A DNA stretch of 11,691 bases from NCBI GenBank assembly GCA_947252915.1, contig CAMXWI010000014.1, positions 1 through 11,691 of the forward strand, given 5' to 3'. Both the position numbers and the translations under genes were made by a program. This document shows, in pieces, positions 1 through 7,416 of the stretch. The stretch is from an uncultured Lactobacillus sp. (GTDB lineage Bacteria > Bacillota > Bacilli > Lactobacillales > Lactobacillaceae). Below the pieces are notes generated by a model that was not told the DNA's origin, did not search any database, and was given only the letters and a program-made list of their open reading frames with translations. The first letter of the stretch is position 1. The number at the start of each line of letters is the position of its first letter.

Positions 1-537
1 ATTCAATCCCGAACCCAGATTATTGAATTACAACCGCTTGCTAAGACAATTACTCAAGAGTTGCTGGATAGCAAAAAAATTCCAGAATACTTACTATCAA
101 TTATTTTAGGGTTAACAGACTCAGCTGAGCAGGCAGCTCAATGGGTGGCTGATGATTGGTTAGCAAAAGCGATTGACGCAGTTGTGCAGTGGTTTAAAGA
201 ATTAGTTCAAGGAGATCCCGTGGCTTTCGTGGATATTCAAACAGTCATGAAGGGGCTTGCTAGTGAACGAGAAAAGCAATTACTGATGCTGGATTTAATG
301 GCGTTAATCTGGCGTGATGGACTAGTTGCTAAATTAATGCCAGCAGAAAGTGACCAATTGTATTTTCAGCAATGGCAGGAAATCATTGTTAATGGTGTCC
401 AGCGGTATTCGATGCATCAGTTAATTCAGGCTAGTCAGGTGACTCTTGAAGCTCACCAGATGTTGGGACAAAATATTAGTTTTCAAAACGTGGCCGAACA
501 ACAAACGTTACGGATCTTAAAGTTGTTACATGGGTAG
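1..537 (+). CDS. holB: DNA polymerase III subunit delta' (3' part of gene)
   Basis: C-terminal part (178 codons) of the clamp-loader delta' subunit, which helps load the sliding clamp onto primed DNA at the fork. The frame is open from base 1, so the gene starts upstream of the window; the TTG at 61 is an internal codon, not a start. The first residues, IQSRTQIIELQPL, match the family's 'SRC' arginine-finger segment followed by 'xIIxFQPL', with Thr replacing the usual Cys. The rest is a helical, Gln/Leu-rich collar domain typical of delta'. The stop TAG at 535-537 lies within the likely ribosome binding site of yabA. The order holB-yabA-rsmI is the conserved Firmicutes arrangement and supports the call more strongly than the divergent C-terminal sequence does. 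Confidence 0.88.
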   Translation: MQSRTQIIELQPLAKTITQELLDSKKIPEYLLSIILGLTDSAEQAAQWVADDWLAKAIDAVVQWFKELVQGDPVAFVDIQTVMKGLASEREKQLLMLDLMALIWRDGLVAKLMPAESDQLYFQQWQEIIVNGVQRYSMHQLIQASQVTLEAHQMLGQNISFQNVAEQQTLRILKLLHG

Positions 538-547
538 GTGAATTGTC

Positions 548-889
548 ATGGAAAAACAACCAGTTGATAAGAGCGAAATTTACGAGCAATTTGCCAGGTT
601 AAGTCAACAAACCAAGGATTTAATGGAAAGCATTGAAATTCTTTCTGACCGGATGACTAAGGTCTTAGCAGAAAATGCGCGGCTAACGATTGAAAATGAG
701 CATTTGCACGAAGTGATTGCGGATAAACATGTTCAAAAACAAGAAGAGGGTCTTTCTGAGTCACGAAAAATGTTGCAAAAGCTCTATCAGGAAGGGTTTC
801 ATGTTTGTAATGACATGTATGGTAAACGCCTGGAGCCAAATGAATCTTGTACGTTTTGCTTAGATGCTATTTATGGGCGGCATAATTAA
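548..889 (+). CDS. yabA: Replication initiation control protein YabA
   Basis: 113-residue negative regulator of replication initiation. In Bacillus, YabA binds DnaA and the DnaN clamp and limits re-initiation at oriC. Residues about 8-65 form a heptad-like, charged coiled coil (LSQQTKDLMESIEIL and on), matching the N-terminal tetramerisation helix. The C-terminus carries a zinc-binding signature: His85 and Cys87 (FHVCN), then Cys101 and Cys104 (SCTFC). Length is normal for the family. The start ATG is preceded by AGGTG at 536-540, which overlaps the holB stop with a 10-base gap between the genes, so translation is probably coupled. The stop TAA at 887-889 overlaps the ribosome binding site of rsmI. 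Confidence 0.93.
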   Translation: MEKQPVDKSEIYEQFARLSQQTKDLMESIEILSDRMTKVLAENARLTIENEHLHEVIADKHVQKQEEGLSESRKMLQKLYQEGFHVCNDMYGKRLEPNESCTFCLDAIYGRHN

Positions 890-902
890 GGAGTAAGGGA
901 TA

Positions 903-1766
903 ATGCAAACAATGTCGAGCTTTCGCGAAAACGCTGGGAAACTGTATTTGGTACCAACACCAATTGGTAATTTAGACGATATGACCATGCGAGCAATTAA
1001 GACTTTAACGGCAGTCGACCTAATTGCTGCCGAAGATACTCGGCATACGCAAATCTTACTCAATCACTTTGATATTCATACCCCCACGATTTCGTTTCAT
1101 GAACACAATACGGCAGAACGAATCCCCCAGTTAATTGAAAAATTAAAGGCGGGTCAAGAAATTGCCCAATGTAGTGATGCTGGAATGCCGTCTATTTCTG
1201 ATCCGGGGAAGGAATTAGTGGCTGCTTGTGTGGGCGCGGATATCCCCGTTGTACCGCTTCCGGGGGCTAATGCTGGGATCACGGCATTAATTGCATCAGG
1301 TCTGAGTCCGCAGCCATTTACTTTTTATGGTTTTTTAGAGCGTAAACACCAGCAACAAGTCCGCCAGTTAAAACAACTGAAAATGCATCGTGAAACAATG
1401 ATTTTTTACGAAGCACCCCACCGACTGAAAAAAACTTTGAAAACCATGGCGGAAGTTTTAGGAATGGAACGGCGGGTGGTTTTAGCCCGGGAGTTAACCA
1501 AGCGTTATGAAGAGTTTATTCGCGGTTCGCTTTCTGAAGTCATCGAGTGGGCTGATACAAATCCGGTTCGGGGCGAATTTGTGATTTTAGTGGCCGGTAA
1601 TGATCAATCAATTGAGCAAATTCAGGAACGATCGCAGGGGACGCCAATTGAACAGGTTGACCAAGAAGTAGCTAATGGACTCAGTACGAATGCTGCCATT
1701 AAATTAGTAGCAAAACGCTTAGGAATTAAAAGACAAGAGTTATACAAACAGTATCATCAGTTTTAG
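903..1766 (+). CDS. rsmI: 16S rRNA (cytidine-1402 2'-O)-methyltransferase
   Basis: 287-residue SAM-dependent tetrapyrrole-methylase-fold enzyme. RsmI methylates the ribose 2'-OH of C1402 in the 16S rRNA decoding centre. Family landmarks run in order: VPTPIGNLDD (residues 17-26), AAEDTR (42-47), SDAGMPSISDPG (91-102), the glycine-rich PGANA (120-124) and FYEAPHR (168-174). The C-terminal part (about 240-287) is the small helical domain seen in full-length RsmI. The start ATG at 903 has TAAGGAG at 887-893, nine bases upstream. An ATG at 912 is possible but lies too far from that site. It is co-transcribed between yabA (13-base gap) and the thioesterase gene (8-base gap). Confidence 0.96.
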   Translation: MQTMSSFRENAGKLYLVPTPIGNLDDMTMRAIKTLTAVDLIAAEDTRHTQILLNHFDIHTPTISFHEHNTAERIPQLIEKLKAGQEIAQCSDAGMPSISDPGKELVAACVGADIPVVPLPGANAGITALIASGLSPQPFTFYGFLERKHQQQVRQLKQLKMHRETMIFYEAPHRLKKTLKTMAEVLGMERRVVLARELTKRYEEFIRGSLSEVIEWADTNPVRGEFVILVAGNDQSIEQIQERSQGTPIEQVDQEVANGLSTNAAIKLVAKRLGIKRQELYKQYHQF

Positions 1767-1774
1767 GAGTTATT

Positions 1775-2524
1775 ATGGCAGGACAAAAATTTATCCTTGA
1801 GCATCAAGTTAATTACTATGAATGTGATCCCAGTGGCCATCTTAGCTTGAGTATGCTAGTGGCGTTGATGATCTTAGCTTCCGAAAAACAGAATGCTCAG
1901 TTAGGGGTGGATGAACACGTCACCAAAGAGCTTGGCGGTGGCTGGGTAATCATTGATTATGAAGGGCATTTTCAACGAGAATGGCCAAAAGAAAATGAAC
2001 AGGTCAAATTTGAAACTGCAATTGTTGCTTACAATAAATACTTCGTGGTTCGCCAATTTGTGATCAAAGATTACCATGAGCAAATTATTGGGACGGTGAA
2101 CGGCCTCTTTGTTTATATGGATTTACATAAACGGCGAATGGCTAAAATTCCAGAAGTAATTATGACTCCATATGAAGCAGCCAGCAGCCTACGATTGCCA
2201 AAGGTGGCTCGTCCGGATAAGGTAGTGGCAACTGATGAATGGCAAGAAAACCACTATCAGGTTCGTTATTTTGATATTGATTACAACGGTCATGTGAATA
2301 ATGCCCGGTATTTTGATTGGATGCTTGATACGTTAGATCATGATTTCTTGCAGAAACACCAAATTGTAGGGATCCGGATGAATTATGAGCATGAAGTGCG
2401 TCCACAGACAGTGGTCAACAGTATGGCCGCCACTATAGAAAACAATGAACAGGAATGGACGACCCAGCATCAGATTTGGGTAGGAACGCAAAAGTGTGCT
2501 ATGGCGACGATTAAATGGCAGTGA
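1775..2524 (+). CDS. Acyl-ACP thioesterase (double hotdog)
   Basis: 249-residue cytosolic thioesterase of the FatA/FatB-like acyl-ACP thioesterase family, which hydrolyses fatty acyl-ACP and releases free fatty acid. The protein holds two hotdog repeats. The N-terminal copy starts with NYYECDPSGHLS (13-24). The C-terminal copy carries the signature VRYFDIDYNGHVNNARYFDWMLD (163-185, written here only to locate it): key residues are Asp169, Asn171, His173, Asn175, with an acidic pair Glu205/Glu207 in the following strand where the family's last catalytic acid sits. AGGAG at 1765-1769 is close to the ATG and overlaps the rsmI stop. It is the last gene of this operon; the terminator begins eight bases after its stop. 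Chain-length specificity cannot be read from the sequence. Confidence 0.9.
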   Translation: MAGQKFILEHQVNYYECDPSGHLSLSMLVALMILASEKQNAQLGVDEHVTKELGGGWVIIDYEGHFQREWPKENEQVKFETAIVAYNKYFVVRQFVIKDYHEQIIGTVNGLFVYMDLHKRRMAKIPEVIMTPYEAASSLRLPKVARPDKVVATDEWQENHYQVRYFDIDYNGHVNNARYFDWMLDTLDHDFLQKHQIVGIRMNYEHEVRPQTVVNSMAATIENNEQEWTTQHQIWVGTQKCAMATIKWQ

Positions 2525-2531
2525 AAATTTT

Positions 2532-2567
2532 AAAAGGGAATTCATCAATTGATGAATTCCCTTTTTT
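2532..2567 (+). terminator. Intrinsic terminator on a perfect 34-bp palindrome
   Basis: Left arm 2532-2548 and right arm 2549-2565 are exact reverse complements with no spacer, and six T's occupy 2562-2567. As RNA this folds into a long hairpin with a small AAUU-type loop and a U tract, directly after the thioesterase stop. The palindrome contains two GAATTC sites. It ends the holB-yabA-rsmI-thioesterase unit and separates it from the polyphosphate operon. Confidence 0.9.
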
Positions 2568-2577
2568 GCATGGTCCG

Positions 2578-2586
2578 TGGTATTCT
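2578..2586 (+). promoter_or_regulatory. Possible extended -10 promoter of the polyphosphate operon
   Basis: TGG followed by TATTCT (4 of 6 matches to TATAAT) just after the terminator gives an extended -10 element. No good -35 lies 17 bases upstream, because that region is inside the terminator stem. An alternative is TTGCAT (2566-2571) with AATAGT (2589-2594) at a 17-base spacing. Some promoter is expected here because the terminator precedes the operon, but the exact site is uncertain. Confidence 0.3.
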
Positions 2587-2607
2587 GAAATAGTAATCAG
2601 GAGAAGT

Positions 2608-2614
2608 AAAGGGG
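2608..2614 (+). promoter_or_regulatory. Ribosome binding site deciding the ppx-like gene start
   Basis: AAAGGGG lies eight bases before the GTG at 2623, in frame with the gene. It supports GTG 2623 over the in-frame ATG at 2515, which has no comparable site and would force translation through the terminator hairpin. Confidence 0.6.
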
Positions 2615-2622
2615 CGTTTGCT

Positions 2623-4122
2623 GTGGAAAAAGGATTATTGGGATTAATCTTCTTAAAACCCGATCGGTTAACCTTAAGAATCATTGATTTAGATAAACAC
2701 CAGGTTGTCAATGAAGCCCGGTCTGGATCTTTACATGTCGGACAGCAAGCAATTGCTAATTATGCGGAAAATATTTCAGCCATTGCGAATAATCTGATGG
2801 GCTTTAAAAGGTTACTGGCAGACTACCAAGTAACTAATTATTATCTATACGGAGCATTGACGGATATTGATCTAGTTACGGGAAAGTATGTTGCAAATCA
2901 AATTTACGTGCGCACTGGATTAAAAATTCAGTGGTTAAACAAGGATCAAACACTAGCTAATGTCCTGGCAGCGGTTGATCAAGTTGTCGAGCACGAAGAG
3001 ATTGAGAAGAAACAGTTAACGGGGTACGTCTTAAATATTGGCCTTAACACCAGTAATTTAGCCTACTACAAAAAGGGTAAGTATACCCGTTCTTGGGAAA
3101 TCGATTTAGGTAAAGCGCGTCTTAGTCAATTGGTTAATAATTTACGGCAAACAGCCGCCACCCCTAGTGACATTATTTTAGATTACATTAGTTCAAAGCT
3201 AGAGTACTTAGTGCCAGAATTGAAAAATAATGAAGAGTCGACAATGTTAATTCAAGGTGCCGAAACGTTAGCAGAGCGGTATTTACCAGCTGAAAAGCAT
3301 GTTGAGAAGGTTCCCCATAAAGAATTTCATAAACGGTATCAACACTTACTGAACGCTTCGGATCAATACATTATTCATCACTACGATGTTGATGAACAGA
3401 GTGTTAACTGGGTCTTACCAACCTATTTGATTGTTCGGCAAATGATGCGGTTATTGAACGTCAAGAAAGTTTATGTGACGGACGTTTCAGTGCTTGATGG
3501 ATTGGAAGTCACCCGTGCACACCCCGAAGTGGTTATTAAAATGGTTAAAACGGCTGCCGATAATCTAGCAATTCGCTATGGGGCGGATTCTAGCCATAAG
3601 CGGTTTGTGACTGCAGTTGCCATGCAGTTGTATGATGCGCTAAAACCAATTCACCGCTTGGATGACCATTATCGTTTGTTACTGGAGGTAGCATGTAAGG
3701 TTGATGACATTGGTAACTTTATTAACCCGCAAGGGCACTATCGCCATTCAGCGTATATTCTAGAAGCCAACCCGTTAATTGGTTTATCCAGTCAGGATAA
3801 TGAAGTGATTGCTGAAGTTTCACGGTACCACAGTTCTGAAACGCCGGAAGTTAGTCAACCCCACTACATGCACTTGGACAGTGAAATTCAATTGCCGGTG
3901 GCCCAATTAGCAGCGATTTTACGGGTAGCAGATTCCTTAGACGATTCACGATTGCAAAAGATTCTCCAAGTTCATTTAGCACTAGTTGGGGATGATTTGC
4001 AGATTAAAGTTAAAACTACTGATGATTTGGTTTTGGAACAGTGGGCATTCGAGCGGAAAAACCAGCTGTTTGCTGAAGTATATGGACTGCATCCTAAATT
4101 AATGATTGTGGGGAGGGATTAA
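2623..4122 (+). CDS. PPX/GppA-like protein, probably catalytically degenerate
   Basis: 499-residue relative of exopolyphosphatase/guanosine pentaphosphatase, first gene of the ppx-ppk-ppx operon. Two parts are visible: an N-terminal actin-like ASKHA region (about 1-300) and a C-terminal HD-like region (about 320-499) with HKRFVTAVAMQLYDAL, YRHSAYILEANPLIG, RYHSSETP and AAILRVADSLDDSR, all typical of long PPX proteins. The catalytic N-terminal motifs are degraded: the DLGSNS phosphate loop is replaced by GLIFLKPDR, the catalytic-Glu segment (SGEREA in the downstream paralog) reads LNKDQT, and the second loop (DTGGAS) reads NIGLNTS. The HD-type 'LHDIG' reads KVDDIG, with Asp361 in place of His. 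A regulatory or polyphosphate-binding role is therefore plausible, but this is inference. GTG is chosen as start from AAAGGGG and because PPX-type sequence begins there. The stop is three bases before ppk. Confidence 0.85.
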   Translation: MEKGLLGLIFLKPDRLTLRIIDLDKHQVVNEARSGSLHVGQQAIANYAENISAIANNLMGFKRLLADYQVTNYYLYGALTDIDLVTGKYVANQIYVRTGLKIQWLNKDQTLANVLAAVDQVVEHEEIEKKQLTGYVLNIGLNTSNLAYYKKGKYTRSWEIDLGKARLSQLVNNLRQTAATPSDIILDYISSKLEYLVPELKNNEESTMLIQGAETLAERYLPAEKHVEKVPHKEFHKRYQHLLNASDQYIIHHYDVDEQSVNWVLPTYLIVRQMMRLLNVKKVYVTDVSVLDGLEVTRAHPEVVIKMVKTAADNLAIRYGADSSHKRFVTAVAMQLYDALKPIHRLDDHYRLLLEVACKVDDIGNFINPQGHYRHSAYILEANPLIGLSSQDNEVIAEVSRYHSSETPEVSQPHYMHLDSEIQLPVAQLAAILRVADSLDDSRLQKILQVHLALVGDDLQIKVKTTDDLVLEQWAFERKNQLFAEVYGLHPKLMIVGRD

Positions 4123-4125
4123 GCG

Positions 4126-6372
4126 ATGTATAAAGACTTCTATAAACCAACGAACTACGTTAACCGTGAACTATCGTGGATTGATTTTAACGGTCGCGTG
4201 CTTGATGAAGCATTAGACCCGCATAATCCATTATTGGAACAAGCTAACTTTGTTGGGATTACCCAAAGTAATGTGGATGAGTTCTTCATGGTCCGGGTTG
4301 CTTCTTTGCATAAGTTATCCGCAGCCAAAGTTACGACAACTGACGCTTCTGGAATGACGCCAGAAGAGCAGTTGGAAGCTGTTAATGACAAGGAACACCA
4401 GATGGTAGAACGTCGTTACCGAGTATATAACAAGCATGTATTGACCGAACTAGCTCGCCATGATATTCAAATTCTCCGGGAGCGGGACTTACCAGATCGT
4501 GATTACGAATTTACCCGTCGGTACTTTAACGATGAATTATTGCCAGTATTGACACCCATGGCGGATGATGCTTCCCGGCCCTTCCCATTTATTAATAATG
4601 GGTCATTAAATATTGCGGTAAAACTTCACCGGAAAAAGCATGGAAAGCCGGCAAACGATCCGGTTTTGGAGGGTGACCAAGAAGTAGTTGGTCAAACTCC
4701 CGAACCACATGAAGACCGTCGGCACCATGGCGATAAATTTGCAACAATCCGGGTGCCAAGTATCTACAAGCGGTTAGTAAAATTACCGGAAAAGAATCAT
4801 TTTGTATTAATCGATGATTTGATTCAAGAATTTATGGCAGTATTGTTTCCTGGCTACAAGATTGATGCCAGCGGCACATATCGTGTAATGCGGGATATGG
4901 ATTTAGATGTAGCCGAGGAGGATACGTCTGATTTATTACGGTCTGTTCAACACCAGTTACGAGCTCGCGAACATGGGCAAGTAATGCGGCTTGAAATTGG
5001 TAATCACTTTGACCACTGGTTGGAAGAGCGCTTATGTGATAATTTACACGTGGCTGAGAATGCGATTTACCGGGTGGATGGTCCGGTTGATTTAAGTTTT
5101 CTGAAAAAATTATCTGGGATGGTCAATGGTCATGCTGATTTACGTTATTCGCCATTTAAACCATATTTGAACCCAATTTTAGACATGGATCATAATATTT
5201 TCGATGCTATTCGGCAGAAAGACTATTTAATGCAACATCCATATGACGATTTTCAATCGGTGGTCAATTTTATCCATCAAGCGGCGTTGGATGATGCAAC
5301 CTTGGCAATTAAAATGACCCTTTATCGGGTATCCGGAAATTCGCCGATTATCAAATATCTTGGTATGGCAGCCCAACGTGGAAAACAAGTAACAGTTTTG
5401 GTCGAAGTTAAGGCGCGGTTTGACGAAAAGAATAATGTCCGTTGGGCACGTCGACTGGAGCAAATGGGATGTCACGTTATCTATGGACTAGCTGGGCTAA
5501 AGACGCACTGTAAATTAGCGTTAGTTATTCGCCGGGATGAAGATGGTTTACGGCGATACATGCATTTAGGAACGGGAAATTATAATGATGTTACTGCCCA
5601 TTTTTATACTGATATGGGAGTACTTACCTGTGACTATGAATTAGGTAGTGATATGACGAACCTCTTTAATATGCTTTCCGGCTTTGCACGACCGAAGTAT
5701 TTCCATAAGTTACATGTGTCACCAAACGGGATTCGGGATTTTATTAACGAGAAAATTGATCAGCAAATAAAAATCGCGCAAAGTGGTAATCCTGCATTGA
5801 TCGGTATGAAGATGAATTCCTTGTCCGACAAGCAGATTATTGCTCACCTATATGAAGCGGCGACTGCGGGAGTACAGATTCGTCTAATTGTTCGTGGGAT
5901 TACTTGTTTACGAAATGATTTACCAGAATTGCATGGTAACATTCAAGTCCATTCAATTGTGGGACGGTTCCTAGAACATTCCCGAATTTATTACTTTAGC
6001 GGAAACGACCATGAGGAAATATATTTGGCGAGTGCTGATATGATGACGAGAAATCTAAATCGACGGGTAGAAGAATTATTCCCGGTAACGGAGGATGATA
6101 CCAAAGCCCGGGCAATTAGTATTTTTCACGAAATGTGGCATGATAATACTAAAGCTTGGCGATTAGTGGGCAATCACTATGTCAAAATGCATCCAGACGG
6201 TCAAAAACCGGTGAACTCACAACAATTCTTTATGGATGAGGCCACAGCACTACGTAAAAAGGAAAAGCATGAGCGCAAAAACAAAAAGCATTTTAGTAAC
6301 GTTTTTGAAACTTTAACTAAGCATGTTTCTGGTCTGCTGTTAAACAAGACTGCGACCAATGAAAAGGAGTAG
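4126..6372 (+). CDS. ppk: Polyphosphate kinase (PPK1)
   Basis: 748-residue PPK1, which reversibly transfers the ATP gamma-phosphate to growing inorganic polyphosphate. The N-terminal domain opens with the typical NRELSWIDFNGRVLDEA (13-29), followed by the head-domain segment SRPFPFINNGSLN (150-162). The two phospholipase-D-like C-terminal domains hold the active site: Arg401 in LYRVSGNS, Arg431 in VKARFDEKNN, the phosphorylated His461 in GLKTHCKLAL, GTGNYN (482-487), and His618 in VGRFLEHSRIYYF, equivalent to the second essential His of the E. coli enzyme. Compared with typical PPK1 of about 690-720 residues it has a hydrophilic, His-rich insertion near 168-205 and a lysine-rich tail (709-748). 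GGGAGGG at 4111-4117 lies eight bases before the ATG. It sits between two ppx-type genes with 3-base gaps, so the three are clearly co-expressed. Confidence 0.97.
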   Translation: MYKDFYKPTNYVNRELSWIDFNGRVLDEALDPHNPLLEQANFVGITQSNVDEFFMVRVASLHKLSAAKVTTTDASGMTPEEQLEAVNDKEHQMVERRYRVYNKHVLTELARHDIQILRERDLPDRDYEFTRRYFNDELLPVLTPMADDASRPFPFINNGSLNIAVKLHRKKHGKPANDPVLEGDQEVVGQTPEPHEDRRHHGDKFATIRVPSIYKRLVKLPEKNHFVLIDDLIQEFMAVLFPGYKIDASGTYRVMRDMDLDVAEEDTSDLLRSVQHQLRAREHGQVMRLEIGNHFDHWLEERLCDNLHVAENAIYRVDGPVDLSFLKKLSGMVNGHADLRYSPFKPYLNPILDMDHNIFDAIRQKDYLMQHPYDDFQSVVNFIHQAALDDATLAIKMTLYRVSGNSPIIKYLGMAAQRGKQVTVLVEVKARFDEKNNVRWARRLEQMGCHVIYGLAGLKTHCKLALVIRRDEDGLRRYMHLGTGNYNDVTAHFYTDMGVLTCDYELGSDMTNLFNMLSGFARPKYFHKLHVSPNGIRDFINEKIDQQIKIAQSGNPALIGMKMNSLSDKQIIAHLYEAATAGVQIRLIVRGITCLRNDLPELHGNIQVHSIVGRFLEHSRIYYFSGNDHEEIYLASADMMTRNLNRRVEELFPVTEDDTKARAISIFHEMWHDNTKAWRLVGNHYVKMHPDGQKPVNSQQFFMDEATALRKKEKHERKNKKHFSNVFETLTKHVSGLLLNKTATNEKE

Positions 6373-6375
6373 CCG

Positions 6376-7332
6376 ATGAGTATTAACTTAGCAATTATTG
6401 ATCTGGGATCGAATTCTTGTCGTTTACGAATTACCCGTATTTTTGAAAATCAGCGGACAGAATTAGTTCGTTATGAAAAAGAGTATGTTCGCTTATCAGA
6501 AAATATGGGGCCAGAAAAGGTTCTCAAACCGGAGCCAATGGAGCGAACGATCGCAACGTTAACCCGGTTTAAAAATATTTGCGCAGAATTGAAGGATGTG
6601 CGGCTAATTGCGGTTGCTACTGCTGCTGTCCGGCAGGCGGTTAATCAAGCAGAATTCTTACACCGGGTCGAAAATGAGCTCGACATCCGTTTTACAATTC
6701 TTTCGGGTGAACGAGAAGCTTACTTAGATTATGTCGGCGTTTCCCGTACTTTACCCATTGATAATGGTCTAATCATCGATACTGGAGGTGCCAGTATGGA
6801 AATGATCTTAGTTGATCAAGGGCAGGCTGAAGAATTAGTAAGTTTACCAATTGGTTCAGTGACCCTTTCCCAAAAGTATCATTTGAATGACCAGGTTAGG
6901 GCAGCTGACCTCTACGATGCAACAATTAAGGTTGATGAAATGTTATCGACCCAGCGGTGGTTAAATCGGGCCCGTCATACGCAAGTAGTGGCGCTTGGCG
7001 GCAGTAATCGTGCATTAGCCAAAATGTACCGGTGGAAATTAGCGAAGGATCCGGCGACCGTCCAACCAGTCCATGGGCTGACGATGCAAACCAGCGAAGC
7101 CAACCAAATGATGCATGAGTTGTTAGCGACTGACCGCAATGGGCGGGCTGGAATTCGTGGTATCAATAGTTCCCGTGCGGATGTGATCGTCGGGGGACTC
7201 CTACCATTAATGGCGTTACTAAGACAACTGAATTTACGTGAAGTCCGTTTCAGTAACAATGGTCTCCGTGAAGGCTTATTATTTGAATACCTAGATCATG
7301 AAATTGAACGAAGTCAACTACAAGAGATTTAA
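6376..7332 (+). CDS. ppx: Exopolyphosphatase, short single-module form
   Basis: 318-residue PPX/GppA-family phosphatase that removes terminal phosphate from polyphosphate, or possibly acts on pppGpp. It is made of the ASKHA catalytic module alone and lacks the C-terminal HD-like region of the longer relative upstream. Active-site motifs are intact: the phosphate loop IIDLGSNSCRLRI (7-19), the catalytic glutamate region LSGEREAYLDYVGV (109-122, Glu113 or Glu115 position), the second loop IIDTGGASMEMI (133-144) and ALGGSNRALAKMYR near 205. AAGGAG at 6364-6369 gives a good spacing of six bases to the ATG; the gap from ppk is three bases. Adjacent to ppk, polyphosphate is the more likely substrate, but the sequence alone does not exclude pppGpp. 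Confidence 0.93.
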   Translation: MSINLAIIDLGSNSCRLRITRIFENQRTELVRYEKEYVRLSENMGPEKVLKPEPMERTIATLTRFKNICAELKDVRLIAVATAAVRQAVNQAEFLHRVENELDIRFTILSGEREAYLDYVGVSRTLPIDNGLIIDTGGASMEMILVDQGQAEELVSLPIGSVTLSQKYHLNDQVRAADLYDATIKVDEMLSTQRWLNRARHTQVVALGGSNRALAKMYRWKLAKDPATVQPVHGLTMQTSEANQMMHELLATDRNGRAGIRGINSSRADVIVGGLLPLMALLRQLNLREVRFSNNGLREGLLFEYLDHEIERSQLQEI

Positions 7333-7344
7333 AATCAAATCTCT
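7323..7344 (+). repeat. Inverted repeat overlapping the ppx stop codon
   Basis: AGAGATTT (7323-7330) and AAATCTCT (7337-7344) are exact reverse complements around a 6-base loop, and the stop TAA lies at 7330-7332. The stem is A/T-rich and followed by GTTAAAATG rather than a T tract, so it is at best a weak terminator or an mRNA 3'-end hairpin for the polyphosphate operon. No better terminator lies before galE. Confidence 0.45.
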
Positions 7345-7359
7345 GTTAAAATGAAAACG

Positions 7360-7368
7360 TGGTATAAT
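7360..7368 (+). promoter_or_regulatory. galE promoter (extended -10)
   Basis: TGG directly followed by a perfect TATAAT (7363-7368) makes a strong extended -10 element, with transcription expected to start near 7375. No clear -35 hexamer is seen about 17 bases upstream, as is common for extended -10 promoters. It lies 49 bases before the galE ATG. Confidence 0.78.
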
Positions 7369-7370
7369 GC

Positions 7371-7392
7371 TAGTAAAGTTTTAGTAAACTTT
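7371..7392 (+). repeat. Tandem and inverted repeat at the predicted galE transcription start
   Basis: TAGTAAAGTTT (7371-7381) is followed directly by TAGTAAACTTT (7382-7392), a near-exact tandem duplication with 10 of 11 bases the same. The same bases form an inverted repeat, AAAGTTT (7375-7381) and AAACTTT (7386-7392), around TAGT. The element covers the predicted +1 region. It could be an operator or simply A/T-rich leader; the stem is too weak in G/C pairs to be a convincing RNA structure. Confidence 0.5.
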
Positions 7393-7416
7393 TATTAAAA
7401 ATGGAGGCAAACAAAG

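Noticed and set aside
2515..2622. N-terminal extension of the PPX-like protein from ATG 2515
   Set aside because: It overlaps the thioesterase stop, runs through a clear terminator hairpin, has no ribosome binding site and adds residues unlike the family.
5227..5475. 82-codon open frame on the - strand inside ppk
   Set aside because: Lies across the conserved PPK catalytic region; no evidence of independent coding.
6975..7259. 94-codon open frame on the - strand inside ppx
   Set aside because: Shadow of the strongly supported + strand gene; no ribosome binding site, promoter or recognisable protein features.
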